Source of the DNA: Parasphingorhabdus sp.
Lineage (GTDB): Bacteria; Pseudomonadota; Alphaproteobacteria; Sphingomonadales; Sphingomonadaceae
Direction of reading: 5' to 3'
Length of the DNA: 64,000 nucleotides
Assembly (NCBI GenBank): GCA_030373505.1
Contig: JAUCYS010000008.1
Location: 1 to 64,000 of the forward strand
The notes under the pieces were generated by a model. It worked only from the letters and a program-made list of their open reading frames with translations. It was not told where the DNA came from and did no database searches. The stretch's first letter is position 1. Every line of letters begins with the position of its first letter. The position numbers and the translations under genes are program-made. Positions 50,422-60,029 of the stretch are shown piece after piece.

Positions 50422-53400
50422 ATGACCAAGTCCGTTGTTACCCTCGATGACAAGTACGAGCTTACACAAGGCCGTGTCTTCCTTTCTGCCAACCAGGCCC
50501 TGACCCGCCTTCCGCTGGATCAGGCTCGGCGGGATCGTGCTGCCGGGCTGAAGACCACCGGCTTCATATCGGGCTATCGCGGTTCGCCGCTCGGGGTCTA
50601 TGACGCGGCGCTCTGGGCAGCGCAAAAACATCTTGATGCGTTCGATATCCGGTTTGTGCCAGGGCTCAACGAGGAGCTGGCTGCGACATCGGTGCGGGGA
50701 AGTCAGGAACTCGAGTGGTTTGGCAAGTCTGACTATGAAGGCGTGTTCGGTCTCTGGTACGGCAAGGGCCTTGGTGTGGACCGGGCCTGTGAAGCGCTCA
50801 AGCTGGGCAATCTGGAAGGCGCTGCGGCCAAGGGCGGCGTTCTGGTCGTTGCCGGCGACGATCACGGCGGCAAATCATCCGCGAGCGCCCATCAGTCCGA
50901 ACATACGTTGATGGCCGGGTTTATCCCGATCCTCTATCCCGCCACGATCGACGAGATTATCGAGTACGGGCTCTACGGCTGGGCCATGTCTCGCTTCAGC
51001 GGCGCATATATAGGGCTGAAGTGCATCACCGACACCCTTGACCTCACTTCTTCAATCATGCTGCCGGACCTGTTCCGGGAATATGAAACACCCGACTTCG
51101 CCATGCCGCCCGGTGGTCTCAATGTGCGCTATTCGCCAGCGCCACTCGAGCTGGAGAAGCTCACTGTCGAGCAGAGATTGCCGGCCGTTGCCGCTTTTGC
51201 GCGGGCAAACCGCCTGGATCGCACGGTCATTTCAGGAGACCGCTGTGAGCTGGGTCTTGTCGCTGCCGGCAAGGCTTATCTTGATCTGCGACAGGCCTTG
51301 TTCGATCTGGGACTGAACGAAGACCGTTGCGCGCAGCTCGGTATCGGCCTGTACAAGCCCGGTCTGATCTGGCCGCTTGAAGAGAGCGGCGCGCTTGATT
51401 TTACCGCACGCTATCGTGCGGTTATGACGGTCGAGGAAAAGCGTCCGGTGATCGAGGACCAGCTGGCGCGAATTCTCTATGATAACGGCAAGCGTCCCGA
51501 ACTTCTCGGTAAACGGGACCGTTCCGGTGCGCCGCTGTTGCCGGAAGTCGGAGAGTTGAGCAGTGCACTGATCAGAAGCGCTCTGGTCCGGGTGCTCACC
51601 GACATGGGGCTGGCGGATGATGCCATAGTGGCGGCCAACGAGCGCTATGCCGGAATTGAGGCCCGTTCCGGCCTGCTCGGCGGGGGTGGCATACGACCAC
51701 CCTTCTACTGCTCCGGTTGTCCACACAACACCAGCACGCGGGTTCCCGAAGGCAGCAATGCCATGGCGGCGGTGGGCTGTCAGGGTCTTGCGGCCTACGT
51801 GATGCCGGAACGCCGTACCATGCTGCCGGTCAACATGGGGGGCGAGGGCATGCCCTGGCTCGCCGTCGGCCCGCTCGTCGAACGCGAGCATATGTTCCAG
51901 AACATGGGCGATGGAACCTATTCGCATTCGGGTATTCTCGCGATACGCGCATCGGTGGCTGAAGGCGCGCGGGTGACGTTCAAGCTTCTCTACAATGATG
52001 CGGTGGCGATGACCGGAGGCCAGCCGGTCGAAATGCACATCGGTCCGCTTGATATGGTCAGGCAATTGCTGGCCGAAGGCGTAAAGCCGGTCGTGATCGT
52101 CTCCGACCAGATCGAGCCGTATCAAAAACAGAAGCTCCCTGCCGGCGTGACCGTGCGGGATCGCGATGATCTCGACGAGGTCCAGCGGGAATTACGCGAA
52201 ACAACTGGCGTGTCGGCGATCGTCTACGAACAGACCTGCGCAACCGAGAAGCGGCGCCGTCGCAAACGCGGCGCATTCCCCGATCCGGACAAGCGCGTTT
52301 TCATCAACCAGGATGTTTGCGAAGGCTGTGGCGACTGCTCGGTACAGTCGAACTGTATTTCGATCACACCGCTGGAAACCGAATTTGGGCGTAAACGCAA
52401 GATCGACCAGTCGACCTGCAACAAGGATTTTAGCTGCCTGAAGGGATTCTGCCCGTCCTTCGTCACGGTCGAGGGCGCAAAAGTGGCAACCCGCATTGCG
52501 GGCGATTCTGCCGGACTCGAAGCCAGGCTCGAGAACCTGCCGGAGGCGGAAGTTGCCGATCTCGACGAAAATTTCGCGATGCTGGTAACCGGTATCGGCG
52601 GTACCGGAGTTCTGACGGTGGGCGCGCTGGTCGGCATGGCGGCGCATCTCGAGGGCAAGGGCTGCACAGTGTTGGACATGACGGGCATGGCGCAAAAGGG
52701 CGGAGCGGTCACCGCGCATATTCGCATTGCGACCTCCCCCGACAGGCTGAGTGCGACAAGGCTGAGCTATGGCCACACGGATGTCCTCCTGGCCTGTGAT
52801 GCGATTGTCGGTTCCAGTCAGGACGTGCTCAAGACGATCGAGACCGATCGGAGCGTCGCCGTCGTAAACGCTGATGTCACGCCGACCGGTGCTTTCCAGA
52901 CCGATCGCGACGCCAGCTATGACGACCGCAAGCTGATCTCTGCGATCGAAAGGGCGCTCGGCAAAGGAACACTCTTCACCTTGCACGGCAGCGGCATTTC
53001 GACATCGCTGACCGGCGACAGCATTGGCACCAATGTGTTGATGCTGGGCTATGCGGCGCAAAAAGGCTTGTTGCCGGTTTCAACCGACGCGCTCGAGGAA
53101 GCGATCCGCCTCAACGGTGCATTTGTGCAGGGGAACTTGCGGACTTTTGCGATTGGCCGGTTGGCGGCGATCGCGCCTCAGGAAGTCTACCGGATGATCG
53201 CTCCTGCCCCGGTCAAGCTGGAGGACATGTCGCTCGATGAGATACTCGACAGCCGCCGGGAGCTCCTCACGAGCTACCAGAGCGCGGACTATGCCAGCGC
53301 TTATATCGATTTCGTCGAGCACGCGCGTGATATCGTTACGACCCGGAAAGTCGAGGGTAGCGATCTGCTGGTTCGCGAAATCGCTATCACGCTGGCCAGA

Positions 53401-53913
53401 CTGATGGCTTACAAGGACGAATATGAGGTTGCGAGGCTCCATACCGATCCCAAATTCTGGGAGCGCCTCAATTATCAGTTCGACGGCGACTTCAAGGTTA
53501 AATTCCACCTAGGATCGCCTTTGCTGCTGGCGGGCAAGGACGCACAGGGCAGGCCAAAAAAGCGGACGTTCGGGAAATGGCTGGTGCCATTCTTCAAGAT
53601 ATTGGCCAGAATGAAGGGGCTGCGCGGCACCGCGTTCGACCCGTTCGGATGGATGGAGGACCGGCGCATTGAGCGGGCCCTTGTTGACGATTATCGCGCG
53701 ATGATGTCCGACGTCCTTGGCAAGGTGAACCAGGCCAATCTTTCCGCGGCGATCGAACTTGCCGGCGCCGCGCTGGAAGTGCGCGGATATGGTCCGGTCA
53801 AGCTCGCAGCCTATGAGGAATATAAGGTCCGCAAGGCCGAATTGCTGGTCGCATTCGAAGAGATTCAGCCGGCAGCAAACAACCAGGCAACGGCGCCGGA
53901 ACTGAGCAGCTGA
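50422..53913 (+). CDS. Fused indolepyruvate:ferredoxin oxidoreductase-type 2-oxoacid oxidoreductase
   Basis: A 1163-residue single-chain 2-oxoacid:acceptor oxidoreductase with alpha (TPP-binding) and beta/gamma parts fused, as in the aerobic IorAB-like proteins of proteobacteria. Start 50422 (MTKSVVTLDDKYEL) has CGGAGA upstream. The TPP-binding block is MGDGTYSHSG (from about residue 495), the iron-sulfur cluster motif is CEGCGDCSVQSNC from Cys633, and the gamma domain starts with LVTGIGGTGVLTVGALVG. It converts an aryl- or branched 2-oxo acid to its acyl-CoA, delivering electrons to ferredoxin. Set among crotonases and the thiolase pair, it would feed acyl-CoA into that pathway. Confidence 0.93.
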   Translation: MTKSVVTLDDKYELTQGRVFLSANQALTRLPLDQARRDRAAGLKTTGFISGYRGSPLGVYDAALWAAQKHLDAFDIRFVPGLNEELAATSVRGSQELEWFGKSDYEGVFGLWYGKGLGVDRACEALKLGNLEGAAAKGGVLVVAGDDHGGKSSASAHQSEHTLMAGFIPILYPATIDEIIEYGLYGWAMSRFSGAYIGLKCITDTLDLTSSIMLPDLFREYETPDFAMPPGGLNVRYSPAPLELEKLTVEQRLPAVAAFARANRLDRTVISGDRCELGLVAAGKAYLDLRQALFDLGLNEDRCAQLGIGLYKPGLIWPLEESGALDFTARYRAVMTVEEKRPVIEDQLARILYDNGKRPELLGKRDRSGAPLLPEVGELSSALIRSALVRVLTDMGLADDAIVAANERYAGIEARSGLLGGGGIRPPFYCSGCPHNTSTRVPEGSNAMAAVGCQGLAAYVMPERRTMLPVNMGGEGMPWLAVGPLVEREHMFQNMGDGTYSHSGILAIRASVAEGARVTFKLLYNDAVAMTGGQPVEMHIGPLDMVRQLLAEGVKPVVIVSDQIEPYQKQKLPAGVTVRDRDDLDEVQRELRETTGVSAIVYEQTCATEKRRRRKRGAFPDPDKRVFINQDVCEGCGDCSVQSNCISITPLETEFGRKRKIDQSTCNKDFSCLKGFCPSFVTVEGAKVATRIAGDSAGLEARLENLPEAEVADLDENFAMLVTGIGGTGVLTVGALVGMAAHLEGKGCTVLDMTGMAQKGGAVTAHIRIATSPDRLSATRLSYGHTDVLLACDAIVGSSQDVLKTIETDRSVAVVNADVTPTGAFQTDRDASYDDRKLISAIERALGKGTLFTLHGSGISTSLTGDSIGTNVLMLGYAAQKGLLPVSTDALEEAIRLNGAFVQGNLRTFAIGRLAAIAPQEVYRMIAPAPVKLEDMSLDEILDSRRELLTSYQSADYASAYIDFVEHARDIVTTRKVEGSDLLVREIAITLARLMAYKDEYEVARLHTDPKFWERLNYQFDGDFKVKFHLGSPLLLAGKDAQGRPKKRTFGKWLVPFFKILARMKGLRGTAFDPFGWMEDRRIERALVDDYRAMMSDVLGKVNQANLSAAIELAGAALEVRGYGPVKLAAYEEYKVRKAELLVAFEEIQPAANNQATAPELSS

Positions 53914-53916
53914 TCT

Positions 53917-53934
53917 GGTCCCGGGTGCGGGACC
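53917..53934. terminator. Hairpin between convergent genes
   Basis: GGTCCCG-GGTG-CGGGACC, a perfect 7-bp stem with a 4-base loop, lies between the stops of the oxidoreductase and the crotonase. There is no U-tract on either side, so its terminating strength is doubtful, but its place suits a bidirectional stop. Confidence 0.45.
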
Positions 53935-53940
53935 GTACTG

Positions 53941-54804
53941 CTATTCGGAGGGATTGGAGCGCGGCTTCTGCTTGAGGTTGCTGGGATCCATCAGCATTCC
54001 GTGCACCAGCATGTTGTGAGCATGGGAAAGCTGATGGTGGCCGAAGGCGGATTGCATGACGGTTGAGCGCCCTGCCGCATCCTGCGCGGCGTTGACAGCC
54101 TCCTTGGCCAGCTTCAGCGCGAACAGGGGCTTGCGTGCAATTTCCTGCGCCAGTTCCAGCGTGAAAGCCTGCAGCCGGTCGCGGGCGACGACATGATTCA
54201 CCATGCCGGCATCGGCTGCTTCCGCAGCCGTGATAATGTTGGAGCGAAACAGAAACTCCTTCGCCTTGCGAACGCCCAGTTCATAGGGGTGGTTGAAAAA
54301 TTCGACTCCGCAGACTCCCAGTTCGACCGCAGTATCCTGAAAGGTCGCATCATCCGCCGCGACGATCAGATCGCAAGGCCAGACCAGCATCAAGCCCCCG
54401 GTGATAACCTTGCCCTGAACCTGTGCGATCGTTGGCTTTGGCAGATTGCGCCATCGTTCGGACAAGCCGAAATAGACTTCCTTTTCGTAGGCCATCTGCG
54501 CTTCCGCGCCGGCACAACCGAAGCCGCACCAGGTTCCGACCGTTTCCTCCTTGCGCACATTGTCATCGGCCTGGCCCGATCCGATCTCGCCAAGATCATG
54601 TCCTGACGAGAAGTGCGGGCCGTTGGCGGCGAGAATGATAACGTGGACGCTGTCGTCCTGGGCAGCCCGGTCGAAGGCAGCATTCAGCTGATAGAGCAAA
54701 CGCGTGTTTTGCGCATTGCGTCTCTCCGGCCGGTCCAGGGTGATCCGGACCACGCGGTCAGCGGGTTTGTCATATTCTATATAGTTGCAATCGTCAGACA
54801 TCAT
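53941..54804 (-). CDS. Crotonase-superfamily protein lacking the hydratase glutamates
   Basis: A 287-residue crotonase fold with a good oxyanion-hole region (HFSSGHDLGEI) but neither hydratase glutamate: the first site reads GGLMLVWPCD (Met for Glu) and the second TFQDTAVELGV (Ala for Glu). A distinctive VEFFNHPYELG loop follows. It is therefore probably an isomerase, hydrolase, decarboxylase or dehalogenase-like member rather than an enoyl-CoA hydratase. Start 54804 or 54801 (adjacent ATGs) behind GAGG; the longer frame is not supported. It is divergent from the TonB receptor at 55043. Confidence 0.85.
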   Translation of the reverse strand: MMSDDCNYIEYDKPADRVVRITLDRPERRNAQNTRLLYQLNAAFDRAAQDDSVHVIILAANGPHFSSGHDLGEIGSGQADDNVRKEETVGTWCGFGCAGAEAQMAYEKEVYFGLSERWRNLPKPTIAQVQGKVITGGLMLVWPCDLIVAADDATFQDTAVELGVCGVEFFNHPYELGVRKAKEFLFRSNIITAAEAADAGMVNHVVARDRLQAFTLELAQEIARKPLFALKLAKEAVNAAQDAAGRSTVMQSAFGHHQLSHAHNMLVHGMLMDPSNLKQKPRSNPSE

Positions 54805-55042
54805 CAAAACCTCAGCAAGGCGGCCTGCGCCGGTATGGACGGAGCCATGTCCCGGCATCAGCGATGCCACTGTGCTTTTCCAAACATTTCGAGGGTTATG
54901 CAACTGTGGGCAATCTTGTTTGCACGCCAATGTGAGAGCCCGCGCGCAGACTAGGGTAAGGATGGTCCATGCTGGCAAACGCCAAGAACGATCGCCCATG
55001 CGCGAGGCGGAAGGGCCGGCCAATAATTTTTAGGAGGATTGT

Positions 55043-57484
55043 ATGTTAGGTTTTGGGAAAATTGCAGGTCAGCTCGCCTGCAGCTGCGGATTAATGGCTC
55101 TCGCCGCAACGTCCGCTCAGGCGCAAGAGGCAACAGCAGACTCCGCGACACAGGCAGACAGCGGCGGCCAGGACGACACGATCATCGTTACCGCTCGTCG
55201 CCGCGCAGAAGATATCGCCAACGTGCCGGCGACGATCACCGCGATGGGCGCGGACGCCCTTCGGGAGCGTTCGATCAACAATCAAGCCGACCTCCAGCTT
55301 GCCGTCCCGGGCCTTATCGTGCGCGAGACGCAATCGAACAACAATTTGAACTATTCGATCCGCGGCCAGACGGTTGATGCTTTCTCCGGTTCGTCCACGG
55401 CCGTTGTACCCTATCTGAATGAAGTGCCCTTCGTCGCCGGTGGCGTCGCGTCGTTTTTCGACCTTCAGTCGGTTCAGGTGCTCAAGGGGCCGCAGGGCAC
55501 GCTTTTTGGCCGAAACGCGACAGGTGGTGCGGTTCTCAGCACCACAGCGAGACCAGTCGATGTCGTCGAGGGTGCCGTCAAGCTGGGCTATGGCAATTAT
55601 AATGCCGTGGATGTCGAAGGAATGGCGAACGTTCCGCTTGTTGGTGATACCGTATTGGCACGAGCGGCGTTCAAGATCACTCGCCGGGACGGATATATCG
55701 ACAATGTGTACAGCGGCCCCGTTTACGGCGGCGGTGACAATAGCGAGCTGGGCAAGGTCGATCGTCAGGCTTTTCGTCTGTCGCTGTTGCTTCAGCCTTC
55801 CGATACGTTTGAAAACCTGACGATGGTGCAATATGAAAGATCGCGCGGAAACAATTCGGGCGTTCGGCTTTTCAGCTACAACAAATGCGGCGATACCGGT
55901 CCTGACGGCACGCCGCTGGCTTGCTCGGCGGACCTGCTGTTCGGGCCTCAGCTTGATGCGAATATTGGTTTTCCGGGCGCCTGGGCTGCGGTTCTGGCCG
56001 CGCATCCCGGCTACAACCCGGCGGGCATGCAGGGCGTACTTGACCGGCAAAACAACGAACTGGGTTTCTGGCAGGTCGATGCCTACGCACCTTCCTTCCA
56101 CAGCGGCAAGGATCTGGCCCTTACCAACAACACGATCTTCGAACTTTCACCGTCGCTGACGTTAAAGAATACATTTGGTTATTCGAAGGCAAAGGCGATC
56201 GATTCCACCGAGCAGTCGGGGACCCCGTTCGTGGTAATTTCCAACTATGACGTCAACCGACCCGTAAACGACACGTTGCGCAGCCTTGGCAACGAGGTGA
56301 CCAACAAGTCGATCTCGGACGAAGTTCAGCTCCAGGCCGATCTTTTCAACGGCGGGCTGGAATATATTCTCGGCGGCTATTTTCAGCAGATCAAGAACCA
56401 CACAATTTTTCCGCAAAGCTATTTCGACCTGTCACCGGTGATCCCGGCGGCATCCACCACGTCGAACTTCAAGACCAATGACCGCACCTATGCGGTTTTC
56501 ACTCACGGGACATTTGATCTGGGTGAGCTGGCGGGGCTCGACGGGCTGAAATTCAGCGCGGGTATCCGCTACGCCTGGGAAAAGATCAGCCTCGAACATC
56601 AGCCCGGTGGCACATTCTATCCGATGACCACGGACGATGCAAAATTTGACCGGGCGAGTTGGAACCTCGGACTCGAATATCAGGCCACGCCGGATGTCTT
56701 GCTCTATGCAGTGACACGCGAAAGCTGGCGTGCGGGCGGTATCAATGGCGTCGCTCCACCGGCTCTCAGCGCCACGGTGACCAACACCGACAAATTCAAG
56801 GCAGAGGTCGCCCGCGACTACGAAATCGGCATGAAATATGACGGGATCGTCGGCGCATCCCGTACGCACCTCTATCTTTCTGCCTATACAATGACGGTCA
56901 AGGATGTGCAGCGCACGCTGTTCCCGACCAACCCGGTCAACCCAGCGCTGGGCTCGATCGCGGTTACCGTCAATGTGCCTGAGGCGCGCATCCGCGGCGG
57001 CGAATTTGATTTCGGGATCAATCCGTCCGACTGGCTGAGCCTGGGCGTATCCGGCGCCTATACCGATGCGAAGTTTACCGAAAATATCGCGTCTCCGTTC
57101 GGTGTGCCGATTCGCTTTGGCCCGGTTGCCGATACACCGAAATGGACGGGATCCGCCTACGCGGCCGTCACCGTCCCGCTGTCGGGTGACCAGGGTGAGT
57201 TGAACCTGCGGGGCGACGTCTATGGACAGACCAGCTTCTACTTCTCGAACACAGCAGGCTCGATTACACCGGACACCAAGGTCTCCGGTTATGTCCTGGC
57301 CAATTTCCGGCTCGACTGGAACGAAATTGGCGGGTCACCGCTGGGTCTGGGCGCTTGGGTGCGCAATGCCTTTAACGAAAAATATATCGTGGGCGGATTG
57401 GCACAAGGCGGATCGCTGGGTCTCAACGCCGTGAACGTCGGACGTCCGCGCATGTACGGTGTGGAACTGCGTTACAGTTTCTGA
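55043..57484 (+). CDS. TonB-dependent outer-membrane receptor
   Basis: An 813-residue receptor with an excellent AGGAGG site. The signal peptide ends near SAQAQ (about residue 28), the TonB box is TIIVTARRR, and the plug has VQVLKGPQGTLFGRNATGGA. The barrel ends in GVELRYSF. It has no STN domain. Similar in style to the receptors at 3466 and 34579, it belongs to the group associated with catabolism of hydrophobic compounds. It is divergent from the non-canonical crotonase. A strong terminator follows the stop. Confidence 0.94.
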   Translation: MLGFGKIAGQLACSCGLMALAATSAQAQEATADSATQADSGGQDDTIIVTARRRAEDIANVPATITAMGADALRERSINNQADLQLAVPGLIVRETQSNNNLNYSIRGQTVDAFSGSSTAVVPYLNEVPFVAGGVASFFDLQSVQVLKGPQGTLFGRNATGGAVLSTTARPVDVVEGAVKLGYGNYNAVDVEGMANVPLVGDTVLARAAFKITRRDGYIDNVYSGPVYGGGDNSELGKVDRQAFRLSLLLQPSDTFENLTMVQYERSRGNNSGVRLFSYNKCGDTGPDGTPLACSADLLFGPQLDANIGFPGAWAAVLAAHPGYNPAGMQGVLDRQNNELGFWQVDAYAPSFHSGKDLALTNNTIFELSPSLTLKNTFGYSKAKAIDSTEQSGTPFVVISNYDVNRPVNDTLRSLGNEVTNKSISDEVQLQADLFNGGLEYILGGYFQQIKNHTIFPQSYFDLSPVIPAASTTSNFKTNDRTYAVFTHGTFDLGELAGLDGLKFSAGIRYAWEKISLEHQPGGTFYPMTTDDAKFDRASWNLGLEYQATPDVLLYAVTRESWRAGGINGVAPPALSATVTNTDKFKAEVARDYEIGMKYDGIVGASRTHLYLSAYTMTVKDVQRTLFPTNPVNPALGSIAVTVNVPEARIRGGEFDFGINPSDWLSLGVSGAYTDAKFTENIASPFGVPIRFGPVADTPKWTGSAYAAVTVPLSGDQGELNLRGDVYGQTSFYFSNTAGSITPDTKVSGYVLANFRLDWNEIGGSPLGLGAWVRNAFNEKYIVGGLAQGGSLGLNAVNVGRPRMYGVELRYSF

Positions 57485-57498
57485 TCCGAGAATCAAAG

Positions 57499-57547
57499 CG
57501 GTCGGGAAAGGCTGAAATGCCGATCCCGACCGTCTGATAATTTTTTT
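57499..57547 (+). terminator. Rho-independent terminator after the TonB receptor
   Basis: CGGTCGGGA (57499-57507) pairs perfectly with TCCCGACCG (57524-57532), followed after eight bases by seven T residues (57541-57547). It lies 15 bases beyond the receptor stop. Confidence 0.75.
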
Positions 57548-57593
57548 AATCCGTTGCTGCGGTTATGCGATCGAGCGCTCCGCGCTCGCATAT

Positions 57594-57902
57594 TCAGCCG
57601 GAATAATCTGTCTTCACCATGATCTGGAATGTCTCGTTCTGCAGATAGTCGGGCATGACAGCCAGAATTTCCTGCGCTTCGGGGTCCGAATAGCACGCAT
57701 TCAGCGCAGTCTCGATGTCGGCAAAATTCTCCACTTTCCAGACGTGAATCATCTCGGTCAGGTCGCCGACGAAAGGTTGAAGGCCCAGGGTCAGTTCCCA
57801 CCCTTGCTTCGCCATATAGGGGACGAGCTTGCCCATCATTTCACTATAGCCGACCGCGCCGCCCATCTTGAGCCTGACATTGGTCCGAATGAAATAGGTC
57901 AT
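57594..57902 (-). CDS. NIPSNAP-family protein
   Basis: A 102-residue ferredoxin-like alpha+beta barrel of the NIPSNAP type (YFIRTNVRLKMGGAVGYSEM, IHVWKVENFADIETAL). Start 57902 has AGGAG eight bases upstream. Proteins of this class in catabolic operons are small dimers, sometimes monooxygenase- or isomerase-like, often with no proven reaction. It follows the SDR on the same strand by 11 bases and is probably co-transcribed. It resembles the ABM protein at 60030 in fold. Confidence 0.8.
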   Translation of the reverse strand: MTYFIRTNVRLKMGGAVGYSEMMGKLVPYMAKQGWELTLGLQPFVGDLTEMIHVWKVENFADIETALNACYSDPEAQEILAVMPDYLQNETFQIMVKTDYSG

Positions 57903-57913
57903 TTGAAATTCTC

Positions 57914-58693
57914 CTAGCTTACGTGATCGAGTTCCTGCGAATTGGTCATCAGGCCGCTGGTCCACGCGCCATCGACGGCGAGTTCCGCGCCGCTGATATA
58001 GGAAGCTTCGTCGCTGGCGAGGAACAGGCTGGCGGCGGCGACTTCCTCGGCCCGCCCGACCCGCTGAAACGGTATCTGAAAATCCTTGCCCATCTGCTCT
58101 GAACTCATCTTTCCGCCCGGATTGAGCATCGGAGTGTCGATGGCACCGGGATGGACCGAGTTCACGCGGATATTCTCGGCAGCCATTTCAAGTGCGATGG
58201 CCTTTGACATGCCGCGCACCGCCCATTTGCAGGAATCATAGGCGCTCATGCCATAGGTCCCGCGCAATCCGTTGACCGACGAGATGTTCACGATCGATCC
58301 GCGACCAGCTTTCTGCATGACGGGCAGGACGGTCTTCATCCCGATGTAGGGCCCGACCACATTGACCGACAGGAGCTTGTCCAGATCTTCCTTGGACGTA
58401 TCGCCGATCAGGTTGAAAAAGGTGATCGCGGCATTGTTGACCAGAATATCAATCTTTCCGAAACGCTCGACGGTCCGGTCAACCACTGCCTGCCATGATG
58501 CCGCGTCGGATACATCGTGTTTCAACGCAACCGCCTCCCCGCCGATCTGTTCGACAACGGTGCCGACGAGGGATTCCTTCAGATCAGTCGCAACGACTTT
58601 GCACCCTTCTGCAGCAAACAGGCGTGCTGTTGCTTCGCCTTGACCTTGCGCAGCGCCAGTGATGATCGCCACCTTGCCCTTCAATCGTTCCAT
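57914..58693 (-). CDS. Short-chain dehydrogenase/reductase (SDR)
   Basis: A 259-residue classical SDR: cofactor loop IITGAAQGQGEATARLF, DILVNNAAIT, catalytic serine in NISSVNG and YDSCK as the tyrosine-lysine pair, end GAELAVDGAWTSG. Start 58693 (MERLKGKVAIITG) follows AGGAG; the longer frame to 58783 is unsupported. It resembles the hydroxysteroid/cyclic-alcohol dehydrogenase group by its TGAAQGQG loop. It is in one unit with the NIPSNAP gene and divergent from another SDR. Oxidation of a ring hydroxyl is the likeliest job. Confidence 0.9.
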   Translation of the reverse strand: MERLKGKVAIITGAAQGQGEATARLFAAEGCKVVATDLKESLVGTVVEQIGGEAVALKHDVSDAASWQAVVDRTVERFGKIDILVNNAAITFFNLIGDTSKEDLDKLLSVNVVGPYIGMKTVLPVMQKAGRGSIVNISSVNGLRGTYGMSAYDSCKWAVRGMSKAIALEMAAENIRVNSVHPGAIDTPMLNPGGKMSSEQMGKDFQIPFQRVGRAEEVAAASLFLASDEASYISGAELAVDGAWTSGLMTNSQELDHVS

Positions 58694-59154
58694 GCTCGTT
58701 TTTCTCCTGTTATCCGGGCCAAGGTCACAGACTGGTTTCTGTTGACAGCGACCGGGTTCGTTGTTGCTATGGCCAGCTTTCAATGATCTCCTCGGTCATC
58801 GGAACCACAGTGACATATGTCCGCAATGACGCGTGTCTGGCTGGTCACTGAAGCTTCCACATGAACTATGAAGCAGCAACCCGGATAGCGCATCAGTGCG
58901 TCGCCGAGCAAATGCCATGTCACCTAGCGATCCGCTGGCGCGATGCCCGCGGCCGCGCCTGTCCGGTCCGGAACGCTCGGCCGGTGCAGTCGGGGCAGGC
59001 ATTCAGTTGGGGTCATGTATCGGTACATCCTCGGCATGGTTTGGCAAGGCAAGAGTCTGGCTCCTGCCTGTGCTTGGGTGATACACTCTGCCAGTGTTTA
59101 TGAGCGCAATCGCTGCCGCCCGACTTGTTCAATGCGGTCACAGGGAGGAGAGAA
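58694..59154. other. Divergent promoter region between two SDR genes
   Basis: 461 bases; short frames on both strands have no ribosome sites or family resemblance. It must carry the promoters of the two divergent SDR units. No strong dyad was noticed. Confidence 0.45.
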
Positions 59155-59949
59155 ATGGCACAGCTAGAAAAATATCCGTCAATCGCAGAATTGTTCGATC
59201 TTGGCGGGCAGACTGCGATCGTTACCGGCGCCGGACAGGGCATGGGAAGAGGTGTCGCTCTGGCTCTTGCCAATGCGGGTGCAAAACTGGTGATCGCGGG
59301 ACGGACGCTGTCGAAATGCGAAGCGGTGGCCGCTGAGATTATCGAGCGCGGCGGCGAGGCCGTGGCGGTCGCATGCGATGTGACGTCGCTCGAAGACCTC
59401 GACACGACTGTCGCGAAAGCGATGGAATCTTTTGGTCGCATCGACATCCTGGTAAACAACGCCGGAGGGATTCATCCCTTCACGCCCTTTATAGACGTGA
59501 CACCGGAAACATGGACCGGGACGATCGACCGCAACATGAAAGGCACCTATTTCCTGACACAAAATTGTGTGCGGGAAATGATAGCGGCAGGCCGTGGCGG
59601 GCGGATCGTTAACATAGCGTCGACAGCGGCGTTCAAGCCTGATGCCCTGCTCGCCGCCTATAACAGCGCGAAGGCGGCGACGGTGGTTCTGACCCGGTCT
59701 TTGGCGGTTGAACTCGCTCCCTATGGCATTCTGGTCAACACTGTGGCGCCCGGTCCCATTCATACGGACAACACCGCCAAAATTTATGCGAATCCGAAGA
59801 TCGCGGCGATGGTGAAAGAGCGTGTGCCTGTCGGCGGTCCCGGGGAACCCGAGGATGTGGGGAACGCCGTTCTTTTTTGCGCCAGCCCGGCAGCCAGGCA
59901 CATGACCGGCGGACTGATCGTGATCGATGGCGGATATATGTGGACCTGA
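59155..59949 (+). CDS. Short-chain dehydrogenase/reductase (SDR)
   Basis: A 264-residue SDR starting at 59155 behind GGGAGGAG. It has AIVTGAGQGMGRGVALALAN as cofactor loop, DILVNNAGGIHPF, NIASTAAF with the YNSAK pair, and the end AARHMTGGLIVIDGG. It resembles 3-oxoacyl reductase / gluconate-dehydrogenase-like SDRs used in catabolism. It is followed at 80 bases by the ABM gene on the same strand. NAD(P)-dependent oxidation of a secondary alcohol is expected. Confidence 0.9.
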   Translation: MAQLEKYPSIAELFDLGGQTAIVTGAGQGMGRGVALALANAGAKLVIAGRTLSKCEAVAAEIIERGGEAVAVACDVTSLEDLDTTVAKAMESFGRIDILVNNAGGIHPFTPFIDVTPETWTGTIDRNMKGTYFLTQNCVREMIAAGRGGRIVNIASTAAFKPDALLAAYNSAKAATVVLTRSLAVELAPYGILVNTVAPGPIHTDNTAKIYANPKIAAMVKERVPVGGPGEPEDVGNAVLFCASPAARHMTGGLIVIDGGYMWT

Positions 59950-60029
59950 GCCGCTTTGCCTGGGCCGGCCCGTTCCGATCGATCGGGGAAGCCGAGCCAT
60001 GTTTGAATTGAGATTGAAGGAGAAATATA

